DNA of 63,786 bases. Origin: Rhodocyclaceae bacterium (GTDB taxonomy: Bacteria > Pseudomonadota > Gammaproteobacteria > Burkholderiales > Rhodocyclaceae). The stretch lies in contig JAQTNA010000024.1 of assembly GCA_028714035.1 (NCBI GenBank), forward strand, positions 1 to 63,786, given 5' to 3'. The position numbers and the translations under genes are program-made. The notes beneath the pieces were generated by a model. That model saw only the letters and a list, made by a program, of their open reading frames with translations, had not been told where the DNA came from and ran no database searches. This document shows, piece by piece, positions 17,634 through 25,616 of this stretch (within the stretch, counting starts at the first letter, position 1; each line of letters starts with the position of its first letter).

Positions 17634-17884
17634 TTTTCCGCCTCCTCAGAATCAATGTCGTCCGAATACTGGTAAATCAGGGATAGGGAGAAGACTCCCT
17701 CGATGTCCTGCAACTTGCCATAAGTCTCCACCGCAGAATCGGTGTTGGCGCACTCCAGAGTCAGGGCCAGTCGCCCATCCGGGTTGACGCCCTGCACCTC
17801 CAGGCCCGGCACCTCGCCGAGTTGTTTCAGCAGCGCATGCTGGCGCTCCGGGTGTGTGTGCAGTACGACGCTGGATATGTTCAT
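17630..17884 (-). CDS. napD: NapD, NapA signal-peptide chaperone
   Basis: An 84-residue cytoplasmic ferredoxin-fold chaperone that binds the NapA Tat signal and holds back export until cofactor is loaded. The sequence begins [13 protein letters not shown] and has the family pattern of SSVVLxxxPE followed by a central [18 protein letters not shown] strand. The ATG at 17884 is chosen; a TTG at 17899 is in frame but would extend into napF. It sits directly upstream of napA with a stop-start overlap and 11 bp after the napF stop. Confidence 0.93.
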   Translation of the reverse strand: MNISSVVLHTHPERQHALLKQLGEVPGLEVQGVNPDGRLALTLECANTDSAVETYGKLQDIEGVFSLSLIYQYSDDIDSEEAEK

Positions 17885-17895
17885 AAGGGCTTCCT

Positions 17896-18417
17896 TCAAG
17901 CGGCCTCTGCCGCGAGGTTTTCAGTCTTTCGGCCGACCGTCACGGCTGCCGCGGGGCAGATCGCGACGCAGGCACCGCAGCCGTTACAGGCCGCCCCGTC
18001 CACTTCGGGCAGCGAAACGCCACCCGGCGCCAGTCGGAAGGCGATGGCGCCGAGTTCGCACACCTCGCCGCAGGAGCGGCACACCACCTTGTTCAGCGCC
18101 AGGCAGCCCTTCTGGATTTCGGCCGCGAGGCTCCAGGGCGCAAGCCCCTGATTCAGCGCCGCCCGATCCAGGGCCAGCGTTGGGCAGGCGGCGACGCATT
18201 CACCGCAGAAAGTGCATTCGCCCCGGGAGAAATCCACTTCCGGGAATCCCGCCGCGCCGCGCTTCAGGATTCCGGTGGGACAGGCCCGCAGGCAGCCGTC
18301 ACAACGGGAGCAGACGGCGGTGAAACCCTCCTCCGCCAGCGCCCAGGGAGGACGCACGGCGGGCGGCGCCTCGTGAAACCGGCCGCGAAGGAACTGCATC
18401 CTGGAAATTGCCGCCAT
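17896..18417 (-). CDS. napF: NapF, ferredoxin-type maturation protein of periplasmic nitrate reductase
   Basis: A 173-residue cytoplasmic iron-sulfur protein, thought to help load the [4Fe-4S] cluster into NapA. Cys motifs are CSRCDGCLRACP, CTFCGECVAACP, a variant CRSCGEVCELGAI, and CNGCGACVAICP. The N-terminus (SRMQFLRGRF) matches NapF. It is the first gene of napFDAGHB. The leader between the predicted start of transcription (about 18459) and the ATG is about 42 nt; the ribosome site is weak (AAAGAG directly before ATG). Confidence 0.93.
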   Translation of the reverse strand: MAAISRMQFLRGRFHEAPPAVRPPWALAEEGFTAVCSRCDGCLRACPTGILKRGAAGFPEVDFSRGECTFCGECVAACPTLALDRAALNQGLAPWSLAAEIQKGCLALNKVVCRSCGEVCELGAIAFRLAPGGVSLPEVDGAACNGCGACVAICPAAAVTVGRKTENLAAEAA

Positions 18418-18458
18418 CTCTTTACCCGGCCCGGAGGGGCATGTATCAAATTGTGACG

Positions 18459-18507
18459 ATTCGCCATGCTATGGGAGAGGACTTGGCACCTCCTTGACCA
18501 GCGTCAA
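18459..18507 (-). promoter_or_regulatory. napF: Class II FNR/DNR-type promoter of napFDAGHB
   Basis: TTGACCAGCGTCAA (18494-18507) is a near-perfect CRP/FNR-family palindrome (TTGAC-N4-GTCAA), centred at 18500.5. On the minus strand a -10-like TAGCAT lies at 18471-18466, placing the start at about 18459 and the palindrome at -41.5, exactly the class II activator position. Anaerobic or nitric-oxide-responsive activation of the nap operon is the inference; FNR and DNR sites cannot be told apart by sequence. Confidence 0.75.
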
Positions 18508-18514
18508 TCTTTTG

Positions 18515-18531
18515 ATGCATCGGCGATGCAT
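18515..18531. promoter_or_regulatory. Palindrome upstream of the FNR-type site
   Basis: ATGCATCG (18515-18522) and CGATGCAT (18524-18531) are a perfect inverted repeat around one G. Its centre is about -64 from the predicted napF start, directly upstream of the FNR-type box. No regulator is assigned; it could bind a second activator or repressor. Confidence 0.45.
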
Positions 18532-18670
18532 GTTCGTTTCCCGCCTGATCCGAATCAAGGAGGAGCCGGGGTGGATTCCGGGAGAATTCATGGCACTGGG
18601 CACGGTGCCCAGCCCCAACCGTCATGGCTTTGCAAGTCACCCCGAAGCATGAAAGCCATGACGGTTTCCC

Positions 18671-18709
18671 TCACCCCCCCGCCCCTCTCCCGCAAGGGGC
18701 GAGGGGAGC
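18671..18709. repeat. REP-like arm, same family as the repeat inside hrpA
   Basis: A C-rich stretch with CTCACCC and CCCCTCTCCC runs into GCAAGGGGCGAGGGGA. It resembles the right arm of the repeat at 41404-41447 in hrpA, which also has CTCACCCC, CTCTCCCC, GCAAGCGGGG and GCGAGGG in that order. The element forms a short internal hairpin. Confidence 0.55.
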
Positions 18710-18756
18710 TTCGTGAGTCGCTAGAGCGACTCTCACGTTAAACGGAGAAAACCACA

Positions 18757-19014
18757 ATGGCCCAACCCCACCTGCACCTGCAAGCCGACGCCCTCTACCC
18801 CTTCGATGCCCGCGGCATCGCCAAGCGCTTCCGCCACGCCGCCATCTTCGGCGCCCTGGACGCCCTGCGCTCCGGCGAAACCATGCGTTTCGTGAACGAC
18901 CACGACCCCCTGCCCCTGCTGGACCAGTTGCAGGCCCGCTACGGCGAGGCCGTCACCATCAGCTATCGCCAGCGCGAACCCGGCGCAATCGTGATAGATT
19001 TCCTGAAAGTCTAG
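18757..19014 (+). CDS. DUF2249 domain protein
   Basis: An 85-residue small protein. The sequence has the TusA-like DUF2249 pattern: DARGIAKRFRHAAIFGALDAL, GETMRFVNDHDPLPLLDQL, and C-terminal REPGAIVIDFLK. Such proteins are often found beside hemerythrin-like, NnrS and denitrification genes, but no reaction is established. A GGAG ribosome site precedes the ATG by nine bases. It is probably co-transcribed with the downstream membrane protein; the two are separated by a mirrored repeat. Confidence 0.8.
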   Translation: MAQPHLHLQADALYPFDARGIAKRFRHAAIFGALDALRSGETMRFVNDHDPLPLLDQLQARYGEAVTISYRQREPGAIVIDFLKV

Positions 19015-19019
19015 GCTCA

Positions 19020-19120
19020 CGCGGTAAGCCGTAAGGGGGAAGCGGTAAGCCGCAGTATGTGGCGCGCCGCAGGCACGGATACCATTACGGCCTCACCGCT
19101 CTCCGCTCACCGCTTACCGT
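19020..19120. repeat. Mirrored simple-sequence repeat upstream of the polytopic protein gene
   Basis: The left arm (19020-19052) repeats GCGGTAAGCCG. The right arm (19083-19120) contains CCGCTCTCCGCTCACCGC and TTACCG, its inverse complement. An AscI-like GGCGCGCC core lies between them. The right arm ends two bases before the next ATG (19123). It has the same architecture as 15015-15111 and 24826-24939 but different unit sequence. Confidence 0.6.
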
Positions 19121-19122
19121 CC

Positions 19123-20256
19123 ATGCCCCTCCTACCCTTCCTTGCCCTCTGGTCGGTGCTTGCCTTCGCCGGGGCGGTGGGGATGGCGGGGCTTTCCGAT
19201 TTCCCGCGACAACTACCGGCCCACCTGGCTTTCGCCGTGGGCGCCATGCCCCTGATCTTCGCGGCCATGGGGCATTTCGTGCCGGTGCTCACCCGCTCCG
19301 GCAACCCACCCGCCGCCGTGGCCAGGCTACCGCTCCTGGCCTTGCTCGGTGGACTGGGGGTGGTGGCCTCCTTTGCCTGGCCCCCATTCTGGTTCCGGGG
19401 ACCGAGCCTTGCCGCCCTGCCGGCCCTGGCGGCCACCCTCGCCCTCATCGCCTGGATTCGGGCCCGGGGCCGGGGCGGCCTGGGCTCACCCCATCCCGGC
19501 CTGTGGTGGTATCCGGCCGCATTGAGCTGCCTCGCCCTGGCGCTCTTGGCCGTACCCACCATGGAGCTGTTTCCCGGCGCCCGGCCGGCGCTGCGTCTGC
19601 TCCATCTGCACCTCAACACCCTGGGCTTCATCGGCCTCACGGCCATCGGCACGCTGCAAGTGCTGCTGCCCACCTGCGTCGGCCGACCCGATCCCGGGGC
19701 CGCCGCCCGCTTGAGGCGCGACTTGCCGCGCACCCTCCTGGGGGTGCTGCTGGTGTCCGTCGGCGCGGCCTGGGACACAACGCCCGGGCGTCTCGTCGCG
19801 CTTGCCGGCCTGATCCTCTGGCTGCTGCCCCTCCTCCGCCTCGCCGCCGCCTGGTGGAAACTGTTCAGAACCGACACCCTGAGCCGGGACGGCGCGGCCG
19901 CCTCGCTGGCCGCAGCCTTGGCTGGACTGATCCTGCTTTCATTGGGCCATGGTTTCGGGCTGGCCTCAGGCATGGAGACCATCGGCGCCTTCTTTCTGGC
20001 TTTTCTCCTGCCCCTGGTGACCGGGGCGGTGAGCCAGCTCCTTCCCGTCTGGCTGCGTCCGGGACGCCAGGACGCATGGCATGCCGGCCTGCGCGCCGCC
20101 CTCGGCCGTTTCGCCGGCCTGCGCGGCGCTTCCTTCGTGCTGGCAGGCCTGGGATGGAGCCTCGGCTGGAAAGCCGCCGCCCTGCTCGTGCTTCCCGGCA
20201 TGGTGCAGTTCCTGGGGACAGTGGCCCTGAAACTCCTCTTTCCGCCACGCCCATAG
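19123..20256 (+). CDS. Polytopic membrane protein with conserved histidines, possibly NnrS/heme-copper-oxidase-like
   Basis: A 377-residue integral membrane protein with about eleven or twelve hydrophobic segments. Histidines occur at membrane positions in LPAHLAFAVG, MGHFVPVLTR, LLHLHLNTLGFIGLTAIG and LGHGFGLASG. The pattern LHLHLNTLGFIGLTAIGTLQ resembles segments of COX1-like and NnrS-like proteins of denitrifiers, which may bind heme. The start at 19123 begins at the first hydrophobic stretch; a longer frame at 19057 crosses the mirrored repeat. Its position after DUF2249 and near nap suggests a role in nitrogen-oxide respiration or stress. The family is not firmly recognised. Confidence 0.62.
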   Translation: MPLLPFLALWSVLAFAGAVGMAGLSDFPRQLPAHLAFAVGAMPLIFAAMGHFVPVLTRSGNPPAAVARLPLLALLGGLGVVASFAWPPFWFRGPSLAALPALAATLALIAWIRARGRGGLGSPHPGLWWYPAALSCLALALLAVPTMELFPGARPALRLLHLHLNTLGFIGLTAIGTLQVLLPTCVGRPDPGAAARLRRDLPRTLLGVLLVSVGAAWDTTPGRLVALAGLILWLLPLLRLAAAWWKLFRTDTLSRDGAAASLAAALAGLILLSLGHGFGLASGMETIGAFFLAFLLPLVTGAVSQLLPVWLRPGRQDAWHAGLRAALGRFAGLRGASFVLAGLGWSLGWKAAALLVLPGMVQFLGTVALKLLFPPRP

Positions 20257-20331
20257 CCCGACTCGGGAGGCACGGCCCACGGATTTGGGGTAAATTCAGC
20301 CATCCCGTTTTCCGGCCGCGCCGCATCCTCC

Positions 20332-21618
20332 ATGGCTACTCCCGCTTCCGTCTCCGACCTCATCGAATTCATCGCCGCCAGCCCCAGCCCCTGGCACGCC
20401 GCGGACACCACGGCCCGGCGCCTGCTCGCCCGGGGCTTTGTCCGCATCGAGGAAACGGAACGCTGGAAACTGGTGGCGGGCGGACGCTATTTCGTCATGC
20501 GCGGCGGTTCATCCCTCATCGCCTTCGTCCTGGGCAGCCAGCCTCTTGCCGAAACGGGTTTCACCCTGGTGGGCGCACACACGGATTCGCCCGGGCTGCG
20601 GCTCAAGCCGCGCGCCGCCCATGCCTCGGAAGGCGTGCTGCGCCTGGGCGTCGAGGTGTACGGCGGGCCCATCCTGGCGACCTTCACCGATCGCGACCTG
20701 GGCCTGGCGGGACGGGTGAGCGTGCGCACCGCCTCGGGCCAGGAGACCCGGCTGCTGCACTTCGATCGCCCCCTGGTGCGCCTGCCCAACCTGGCCATTC
20801 ACATGAACCGGGAGGTCAATGAAAAAGGCCTCAAGCTCGACAAACAGACCGAGCTGCCCCTGATCCTGGGCATCGCCGGCGAAGGCGCGGAGCCGACGGC
20901 CCGGTTCCTCGCCCTGCTGGCCGAAAGACTGGGGGTGGATGCCGCGGACATCCTGAGTTGGGATCTGGCGGTCTGCGACACCCAGCAGGGCAGCCTGTGG
21001 GGCGCGGCCGACGAATTCATCGCCGCACCCCAACTGGACAACCTCGCCTCCTGTCACGCCGCGCTCACGGCGCTCCTGGCCGCCAACGATCCGCAAGCCA
21101 CCTGCCTGGCCGCCTTCTTCGATCACGAGGAGGTGGGCAGCGAGAGCGCCACCGGCGCGGGCGGCAGCTTCGTTTCCGACACCCTGGCCCGCATCGCCTC
21201 GGGCCTGGACGAAGAGGACAGACGCCGCGCCCTGGCCCGGAGCTTCTTCATCAGCGCCGACATGGCCCATGCCTGGCATCCCAACTTCCCGGCCGCCTAT
21301 GAGCCCCAGCACAAGGTGATGATGAACGGCGGCCCGGTCATCAAGAAGAACGCCAACCAGCGCTACACCACCGGCGCCGACACCGCCGCCCGCTTTCTGG
21401 GTCTGTGCGAGAAGGCCGGCGTGCCCTGCCAGCAGTACGCCCACCGCACCGACCTGGGTTGCGGCAGCACCATAGGCCCCATGGTCGCCGCCCGCCTGGG
21501 GATTCCCGCCGTGGACGTGGGTTCGCCCCTGTGGGCCATGCACAGCCTGCGGGAAAGCGCCGGGGTCCAGGATCACGGCTACATGATCGCCGCCCTCAAG
21601 GCAGCATTCGCCCAGTGA
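20332..21618 (+). CDS. M18-family zinc aminopeptidase
   Basis: A 428-residue metalloaminopeptidase of the aspartyl aminopeptidase family (M18, the E. coli-like aminopeptidase 2 group). Characteristic segments are VGAHTDSPGLRLKP (zinc His and Asp), QLDNLASCHA, FFDHEEVGSESATGAG (catalytic and metal Glu) and the C-terminal YAHRTDLGCGSTIGP and HSLRESAGVQD with the last His ligand. It has no signal peptide, so it is cytoplasmic and probably recycles peptides in a dodecameric complex. The next gene, pepN, is 38 bp downstream, so both aminopeptidases may share a transcript. Confidence 0.93.
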   Translation: MATPASVSDLIEFIAASPSPWHAADTTARRLLARGFVRIEETERWKLVAGGRYFVMRGGSSLIAFVLGSQPLAETGFTLVGAHTDSPGLRLKPRAAHASEGVLRLGVEVYGGPILATFTDRDLGLAGRVSVRTASGQETRLLHFDRPLVRLPNLAIHMNREVNEKGLKLDKQTELPLILGIAGEGAEPTARFLALLAERLGVDAADILSWDLAVCDTQQGSLWGAADEFIAAPQLDNLASCHAALTALLAANDPQATCLAAFFDHEEVGSESATGAGGSFVSDTLARIASGLDEEDRRRALARSFFISADMAHAWHPNFPAAYEPQHKVMMNGGPVIKKNANQRYTTGADTAARFLGLCEKAGVPCQQYAHRTDLGCGSTIGPMVAARLGIPAVDVGSPLWAMHSLRESAGVQDHGYMIAALKAAFAQ

Positions 21619-21656
21619 TCCACTCCCAACAAGACACAATTCCAGAATCATTCCCC

Positions 21657-24257
21657 ATGACCAACCCCACCCCCCAAGCCGTCCTGCTCAAGGACTACAC
21701 GCCGCCACCCTTTCTGGTGGACACGGTGCACCTGGACATGAATTTCCTGCCCGGCGAGGCGCTCGTCACTTCCCGGCTGGCCCTGCGGCGCAACCCGGCG
21801 GCCGTTCCGGATTCGCCTCTGATCCTGGACGGGGATGAACTGGAGACCCTGGCCGTAAGCCTGGATGACGTGGCCCTGGCCGCCGGCCGTTACAGCGAGA
21901 CGGAAAGCCGGCTCACCCTGGCCGATCTCCCGGACGCCTGCGAGCTTGCCATCGTCACCCGCATCCGGCCCGATCAGAACACCGCGCTCTCCGGCCTCTA
22001 CCGCTCCACCGACGGCTATTTCACCCAGTGCGAGGCCCAGGGCTTCCGGCGCATCACCTGGTTCCAGGACCGGCCCGACGTGATGTCCCGCTACACGGTG
22101 ACCCTGCACGGCGACCGAAATACCCTGCCGCTCCTGCTGTCCAACGGCAACCCGGTGGCGGCGGGCGAGGAAGAAGGCGGCCGCCACTGGGCCACCTGGG
22201 AAGACCCCTTCCCCAAGCCCTGTTACCTCTTCGCCCTGGTGGCGGCAAGACTGGACGTACTGAAGGATACCTACCGCACCCCCTCCGGGCGCGAGGTGCA
22301 ACTCGCCATCTACGTCTCTCCGGGCAAACTGGACCAGTGCGGCCACGCCATGGCGGCGCTGAAGAAGGCGATGCGCTGGGACGAGGAACGCTTCGGACTG
22401 GAATGCGACCTGGACCATTACATGATCGTGGCCGTGGGCGACTTCAACATGGGGGCGATGGAAAACAAGGGCCTGAACATCTTCAATACCAAGTACGTCC
22501 TGGCCCGGCCGGACGTGGCCACGGACACGGACTTCGAGAACATTGACCGGGTGGTGGCCCACGAGTATTTCCACAACTGGACCGGCAACCGGGTCACCTG
22601 CCGCGACTGGTTCCAGTTGTCCCTGAAGGAGGGTCTCACGGTCTTTCGCGACCAGGAATTCGGCGCCGACGTGCATAGCCGGGCGGTGGCCCGCATCCGG
22701 GAGGTGCGCGGCCTGCGCGCCGCCCAGTTCCCGGAGGATGCCGGCCCCATGGCGCATCCGGTGCGGCCGTCCTCCTACGTCGAGATCAACAACTTCTACA
22801 CCGCCACGGTCTATGAGAAGGGCGCCGAGGTGGTGCGCATGATCCAGACCTTCATCGGACGCGAAGCCTTCCGGCGCGGCATGGACCTGTACTTCCAGCG
22901 CCATGATGGCCATGCCGTCACCTGCGAGGATTTCGTCGCCGCTTGTGCCGACGCATCGGGAACGGACCTGGGCCAGTTCCTGCGCTGGTACGTGCAGCCG
23001 GGCACACCCCGGGTCACGGCCAGCGGCACCTTTGACGCGGCGGCAAAGCGCTATGTACTGACGCTATCCCAGCGGCCGGGCGCCACCTCCGGCGCGGCCC
23101 TGCCCTGGCACATGCCGGTGGCCGTGGGACTCATCGGGCCGGATGGATCCGAGCTCATCGGCACGCGGATTCTTTCTCTCACGGAATCCGAGCAGGTGTT
23201 TGTCTTCGAAGGCATATCCATTGCGCCCGTGCCTTCCCTGCTGCGGGACTTCTCCGCCCCGGTGATCCTGGACTTCCCCTATACCGACGAGGATCTGGCC
23301 CATCTCCTGGCCTTTGACGCCGACCCCTTCAACCGCTGGGAGGCCGGCCAGCGCCTGGCCGGGCGCCTGATCCTGTCCGCCGCCGCGACCCTGGCCGCGG
23401 GCGGCACACCGGAGTGGCCGGAAAGTTTCGCCCGGGCCGCGGCCCGGGTGCTGGCCGACGCGGATGCGGACCCGGCCTTCGCCGCCGAGGCGCTGACCCT
23501 GCCCACGGAAGCCACCCTGGCCGAGCAGATGGAGCAGGTGGATCCGGACGCCCTGCACGAGGCCCGGAACGGCCTGGCGCGTTTCCTGGCCGAGCGGCTC
23601 GAACCGGATTTCCGCGCCCGCTACCGGATCCTGGCCTCCGCCGCCCCCTACCGCTTCGATGCGGCAGAGGCCGGCCGGCGTGCGCTGAGAAACCTGTGCC
23701 TGCGCTACCTGAGCGAGCGCGACACGGCAGAGGGCCGCGCCCTGGCCCTGGAACAATTCCGGGACGCGGACAACATGACCGACCAGTTCGCCGCCCTGTC
23801 CGCCCTGGCCCAATGCGCGGGACCGGAGCGGGAACTGGCCCTCTCCACCTTCCATGAGCGCTGGCAGGCCGAGGCGCTGGTGATGGACAAGTGGCTACAG
23901 GTTCAGGCTTTGAGCCGCCTGCCTGGCACGATCAAAGAGGTGGAGCGCCTGTCGGCGCACCCGGCCTTCGATTTCCGCAACCCGAACAAGGTGTACGCCC
24001 TGTGGCGCGCCTTCGGCTCCAACCACGTGCGCTTCCACGCCGCGGACGGCGCCGGCTATCGCTTCATGGCGGAGCGCATCCTGCAACTGGACCCGGTGAA
24101 CCCCCAGGTGGCCGCCCGCCTGGCCCGCTCATTCGATCGCTGGAAGAGGTTCGATGCCCTTCGCCAGACGCACGCCCGCGCCGCCCTGGAACAGGTGAGG
24201 GCGAAAGACGGTCTGTCACCGGACGTGAGGGAAATCGTGGAGCGGGCGCTGGGGTAA
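21657..24257 (+). CDS. pepN: Aminopeptidase N
   Basis: An 866-residue M1-family zinc aminopeptidase that removes N-terminal residues from peptides in the cytoplasm. Motifs visible are the exopeptidase GAMEN, the zinc site HEYFHNW (His302, His306) with the downstream Glu in LKEGLTVFRDQEF, and the C-terminal helical domain of the PepN type. The ATG at 21657 is chosen because the preceding open frame overlaps the M18 gene. Length is close to the E. coli enzyme (870). It is followed by a palindrome at 24274-24300. Confidence 0.96.
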   Translation: MTNPTPQAVLLKDYTPPPFLVDTVHLDMNFLPGEALVTSRLALRRNPAAVPDSPLILDGDELETLAVSLDDVALAAGRYSETESRLTLADLPDACELAIVTRIRPDQNTALSGLYRSTDGYFTQCEAQGFRRITWFQDRPDVMSRYTVTLHGDRNTLPLLLSNGNPVAAGEEEGGRHWATWEDPFPKPCYLFALVAARLDVLKDTYRTPSGREVQLAIYVSPGKLDQCGHAMAALKKAMRWDEERFGLECDLDHYMIVAVGDFNMGAMENKGLNIFNTKYVLARPDVATDTDFENIDRVVAHEYFHNWTGNRVTCRDWFQLSLKEGLTVFRDQEFGADVHSRAVARIREVRGLRAAQFPEDAGPMAHPVRPSSYVEINNFYTATVYEKGAEVVRMIQTFIGREAFRRGMDLYFQRHDGHAVTCEDFVAACADASGTDLGQFLRWYVQPGTPRVTASGTFDAAAKRYVLTLSQRPGATSGAALPWHMPVAVGLIGPDGSELIGTRILSLTESEQVFVFEGISIAPVPSLLRDFSAPVILDFPYTDEDLAHLLAFDADPFNRWEAGQRLAGRLILSAAATLAAGGTPEWPESFARAAARVLADADADPAFAAEALTLPTEATLAEQMEQVDPDALHEARNGLARFLAERLEPDFRARYRILASAAPYRFDAAEAGRRALRNLCLRYLSERDTAEGRALALEQFRDADNMTDQFAALSALAQCAGPERELALSTFHERWQAEALVMDKWLQVQALSRLPGTIKEVERLSAHPAFDFRNPNKVYALWRAFGSNHVRFHAADGAGYRFMAERILQLDPVNPQVAARLARSFDRWKRFDALRQTHARAALEQVRAKDGLSPDVREIVERALG

Positions 24258-24273
24258 GCAGGTCGGCCTGGAG

Positions 24274-24300
24274 GATGAGGTGAGCGTAGCGAACCGCATC
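24274..24300. repeat. Palindromic element after pepN
   Basis: GATGAGGT (24274-24281) pairs with ACCGCATC (24293-24300), with further pairing of GC near the centre. The arms are imperfect. It lies between the convergent pepN and maturation-protease genes; it could be a REP-like element or a weak terminator. Confidence 0.45.
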
Positions 24301-24340
24301 AGAGGCGGGCTACCCATTGCGGGTCATTCCTCACCACGCC

Positions 24341-24790
24341 CTACGCTCTGCTGGCGCGCCAAGCCCGAAACCAGTCCACGGCCTCGTCCAGGTTGGCGCC
24401 GGCCTCGGGGCTCAGGGGGGCGCCCAGTTCGAAGCCGTGGCCGCGTATGCCCAAGAGCCACGAGGGGGGCGGGTCGGCGTCCTGGAGTTCCCGGTACACG
24501 TGCAGCACGGACTGGGGGGAGAGGGCGTGACTGGTGAAGCTGGCGTCTTCCCGGGCTTCCAGTCGTTCCAGGCTGAAAGGCGCCTCACCCGAGGCCGAAG
24601 CATCCACGAAGAGCACGACCTGCCGGTCCTGGAGGTCCAGGGCATGCTCTACCTGGAGCTGGAAGTCGGTGAGGCATTCGATGCCCGCGTCGTCCGGGAA
24701 CAGGGCCTGGATCCTTTCGACGAACAAAGGCCCCAGGGCATCGTCGCCCCGGCTGGGATTGCCCCAGGCGAAGATCAGGATGGAGTGCAT
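24341..24790 (-). CDS. Hydrogenase maturation protease-like protein (M52 family)
   Basis: A 149-residue protein of the HycI/HybD/HoxW endopeptidase family, which trims the C-terminus of [NiFe]-hydrogenase large subunits after nickel insertion. Matches are the N-terminal GNPSRGDDALGP (metal Asp), the central TDFQLQVEHALDLQD (second acidic ligand) and VDASASG, and a late SHALSPQSVL with His. No hydrogenase structural or hyp gene lies in the window, so its partner must be elsewhere. It ends close to the convergent pepN. Confidence 0.82.
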   Translation of the reverse strand: MHSILIFAWGNPSRGDDALGPLFVERIQALFPDDAGIECLTDFQLQVEHALDLQDRQVVLFVDASASGEAPFSLERLEAREDASFTSHALSPQSVLHVYRELQDADPPPSWLLGIRGHGFELGAPLSPEAGANLDEAVDWFRAWRASRA

Positions 24791-24825
24791 TACGGACGTG
24801 TGAGCAGCCTTGAACGGCAGAACTC

Positions 24826-24939
24826 ACCGCAGAGACGCGGAGGCGCAGAGGAAACCCAAGGCATATGAAGCATCCCGCGCCCATTCGGCAAACGCGGAAA
24901 TTGCCAATAGATTTCTCTGCGTCTCTGCGCCTCTGCGGT
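24826..24939. repeat. Mirrored CTCTGCG-type repeat between the maturation protease and the phasin gene
   Basis: The left arm (24826-24850) reads ACCGCAGAGACGCGG then AGGCGCAGAG. The right arm (24915-24939) is its inverse complement with three mismatches in 25. About 64 bp separate them. Sequences of this CTCTGCGTCTCTGCG type are known as dispersed repeats in many bacterial genomes. No coding content is seen between the arms. Confidence 0.7.
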
Positions 24940-24958
24940 TCAAACTGCTTTTCCAGAT

Positions 24959-25459
24959 TTACTTCTTGTGGCCCATGGCGCCGAAGGCTTTGAACGCCTC
25001 GGTGGAAGCCTTGGTGATCTGCTCGAAGGCGGCGCGGCTGGTTTCCATGGCGTTTTGCAGCGCGTTGCCGGACTGGTGGCTGCCCATGGGCATGCCGGAC
25101 AGCATCTTCTGCATGGCGTCCATCATGTCGTGACTGCCGCTGGAGAGCTGCTGACCCACCATGCGGCCGAACTCGGCCTGGCTCTCGGCCGTGATCTCGG
25201 CGATCCTGCGGGCACAGGCCAGCATCTTCTCGGTGGTGGCCTGGGTGTACTGGGTGCGTAGGTTCATGACCTGCTGCGGATCCTTGGCTTCGGTCAGGGC
25301 GCGGGCATTCTGGATGCCTTCATCGAACAGGGTCTTGGCGGTTTCGACCTGCAATTCCACGATGCGCTGGGAATTCTCGATGGACAACTGGGCCAGACGC
25401 ATGGCTGCGTCCATGTTCTTCTTCTGCAACTCATTGAATTGGTCGTTTTTCACGGTCAT
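24959..25459 (-). CDS. Phasin (polyhydroxyalkanoate granule-associated protein)
   Basis: A 166-residue amphipathic helical protein with the PhaP-type core: [41 protein letters not shown], and a C-terminal [17 protein letters not shown]. Phasins coat PHA granules and control their size. The start at 25459 has a clear GGGAGA ribosome site; a longer open frame from 26725 crosses clpB antisense and is not real. It implies PHA storage, although no PHA synthase is nearby. It is divergent from clpB. Confidence 0.93.
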   Translation of the reverse strand: MTVKNDQFNELQKKNMDAAMRLAQLSIENSQRIVELQVETAKTLFDEGIQNARALTEAKDPQQVMNLRTQYTQATTEKMLACARRIAEITAESQAEFGRMVGQQLSSGSHDMMDAMQKMLSGMPMGSHQSGNALQNAMETSRAAFEQITKASTEAFKAFGAMGHKK

Positions 25460-25553
25460 GGTTTTCTCCCTGTTGTGCCGGTGGTTATTGGATGATGCAG
25501 CGCACAAACATATCACAAGTAGAATCAATTGAACACTGGCACAGATCAAACGC

Positions 25554-25582
25554 GGTTGAAAACCGGATTCCGGCCCCCATCT
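25554..25582 (+). promoter_or_regulatory. clpB: Sigma-32 heat-shock promoter of clpB
   Basis: GGTTGAAA (25554-25561) and CCCCATCT (25575-25582) are separated by 13 bp, very close to the RpoH consensus CTTGAAA-N11-16-CCCCATNT. It lies 35 bp before the clpB ATG, so the leader is short. Confidence 0.85.
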
Positions 25583-25616
25583 GGGGTGCATAACCATTCT
25601 TCTGGAGTCATTCATC

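Larger units (their letters stand above)
18418..18756. other. 339-bp intergenic region between napF and the DUF2249 gene
   Basis: This is the only gap longer than 300 bp. It holds the napF promoter with its FNR-type box and the upstream palindrome (18515-18531). It also has a REP-like arm at 18671-18709 (CTCACCCCC... with a hairpin of CCCCTCTCCCGCAAGGGG type) and a hairpin at 18713-18737 (GTGAGTCGCT with AGCGACTCTCAC). The last two lie just before the DUF2249 gene. No further coding sequence was recognised. Confidence 0.7.

Noticed and set aside
18484-18500. TTGGCACCTCCTTGACC as a sigma-54 promoter
   Set aside because: The spacing between GG and the downstream element is wrong, and TTGAC is part of the FNR-type palindrome.
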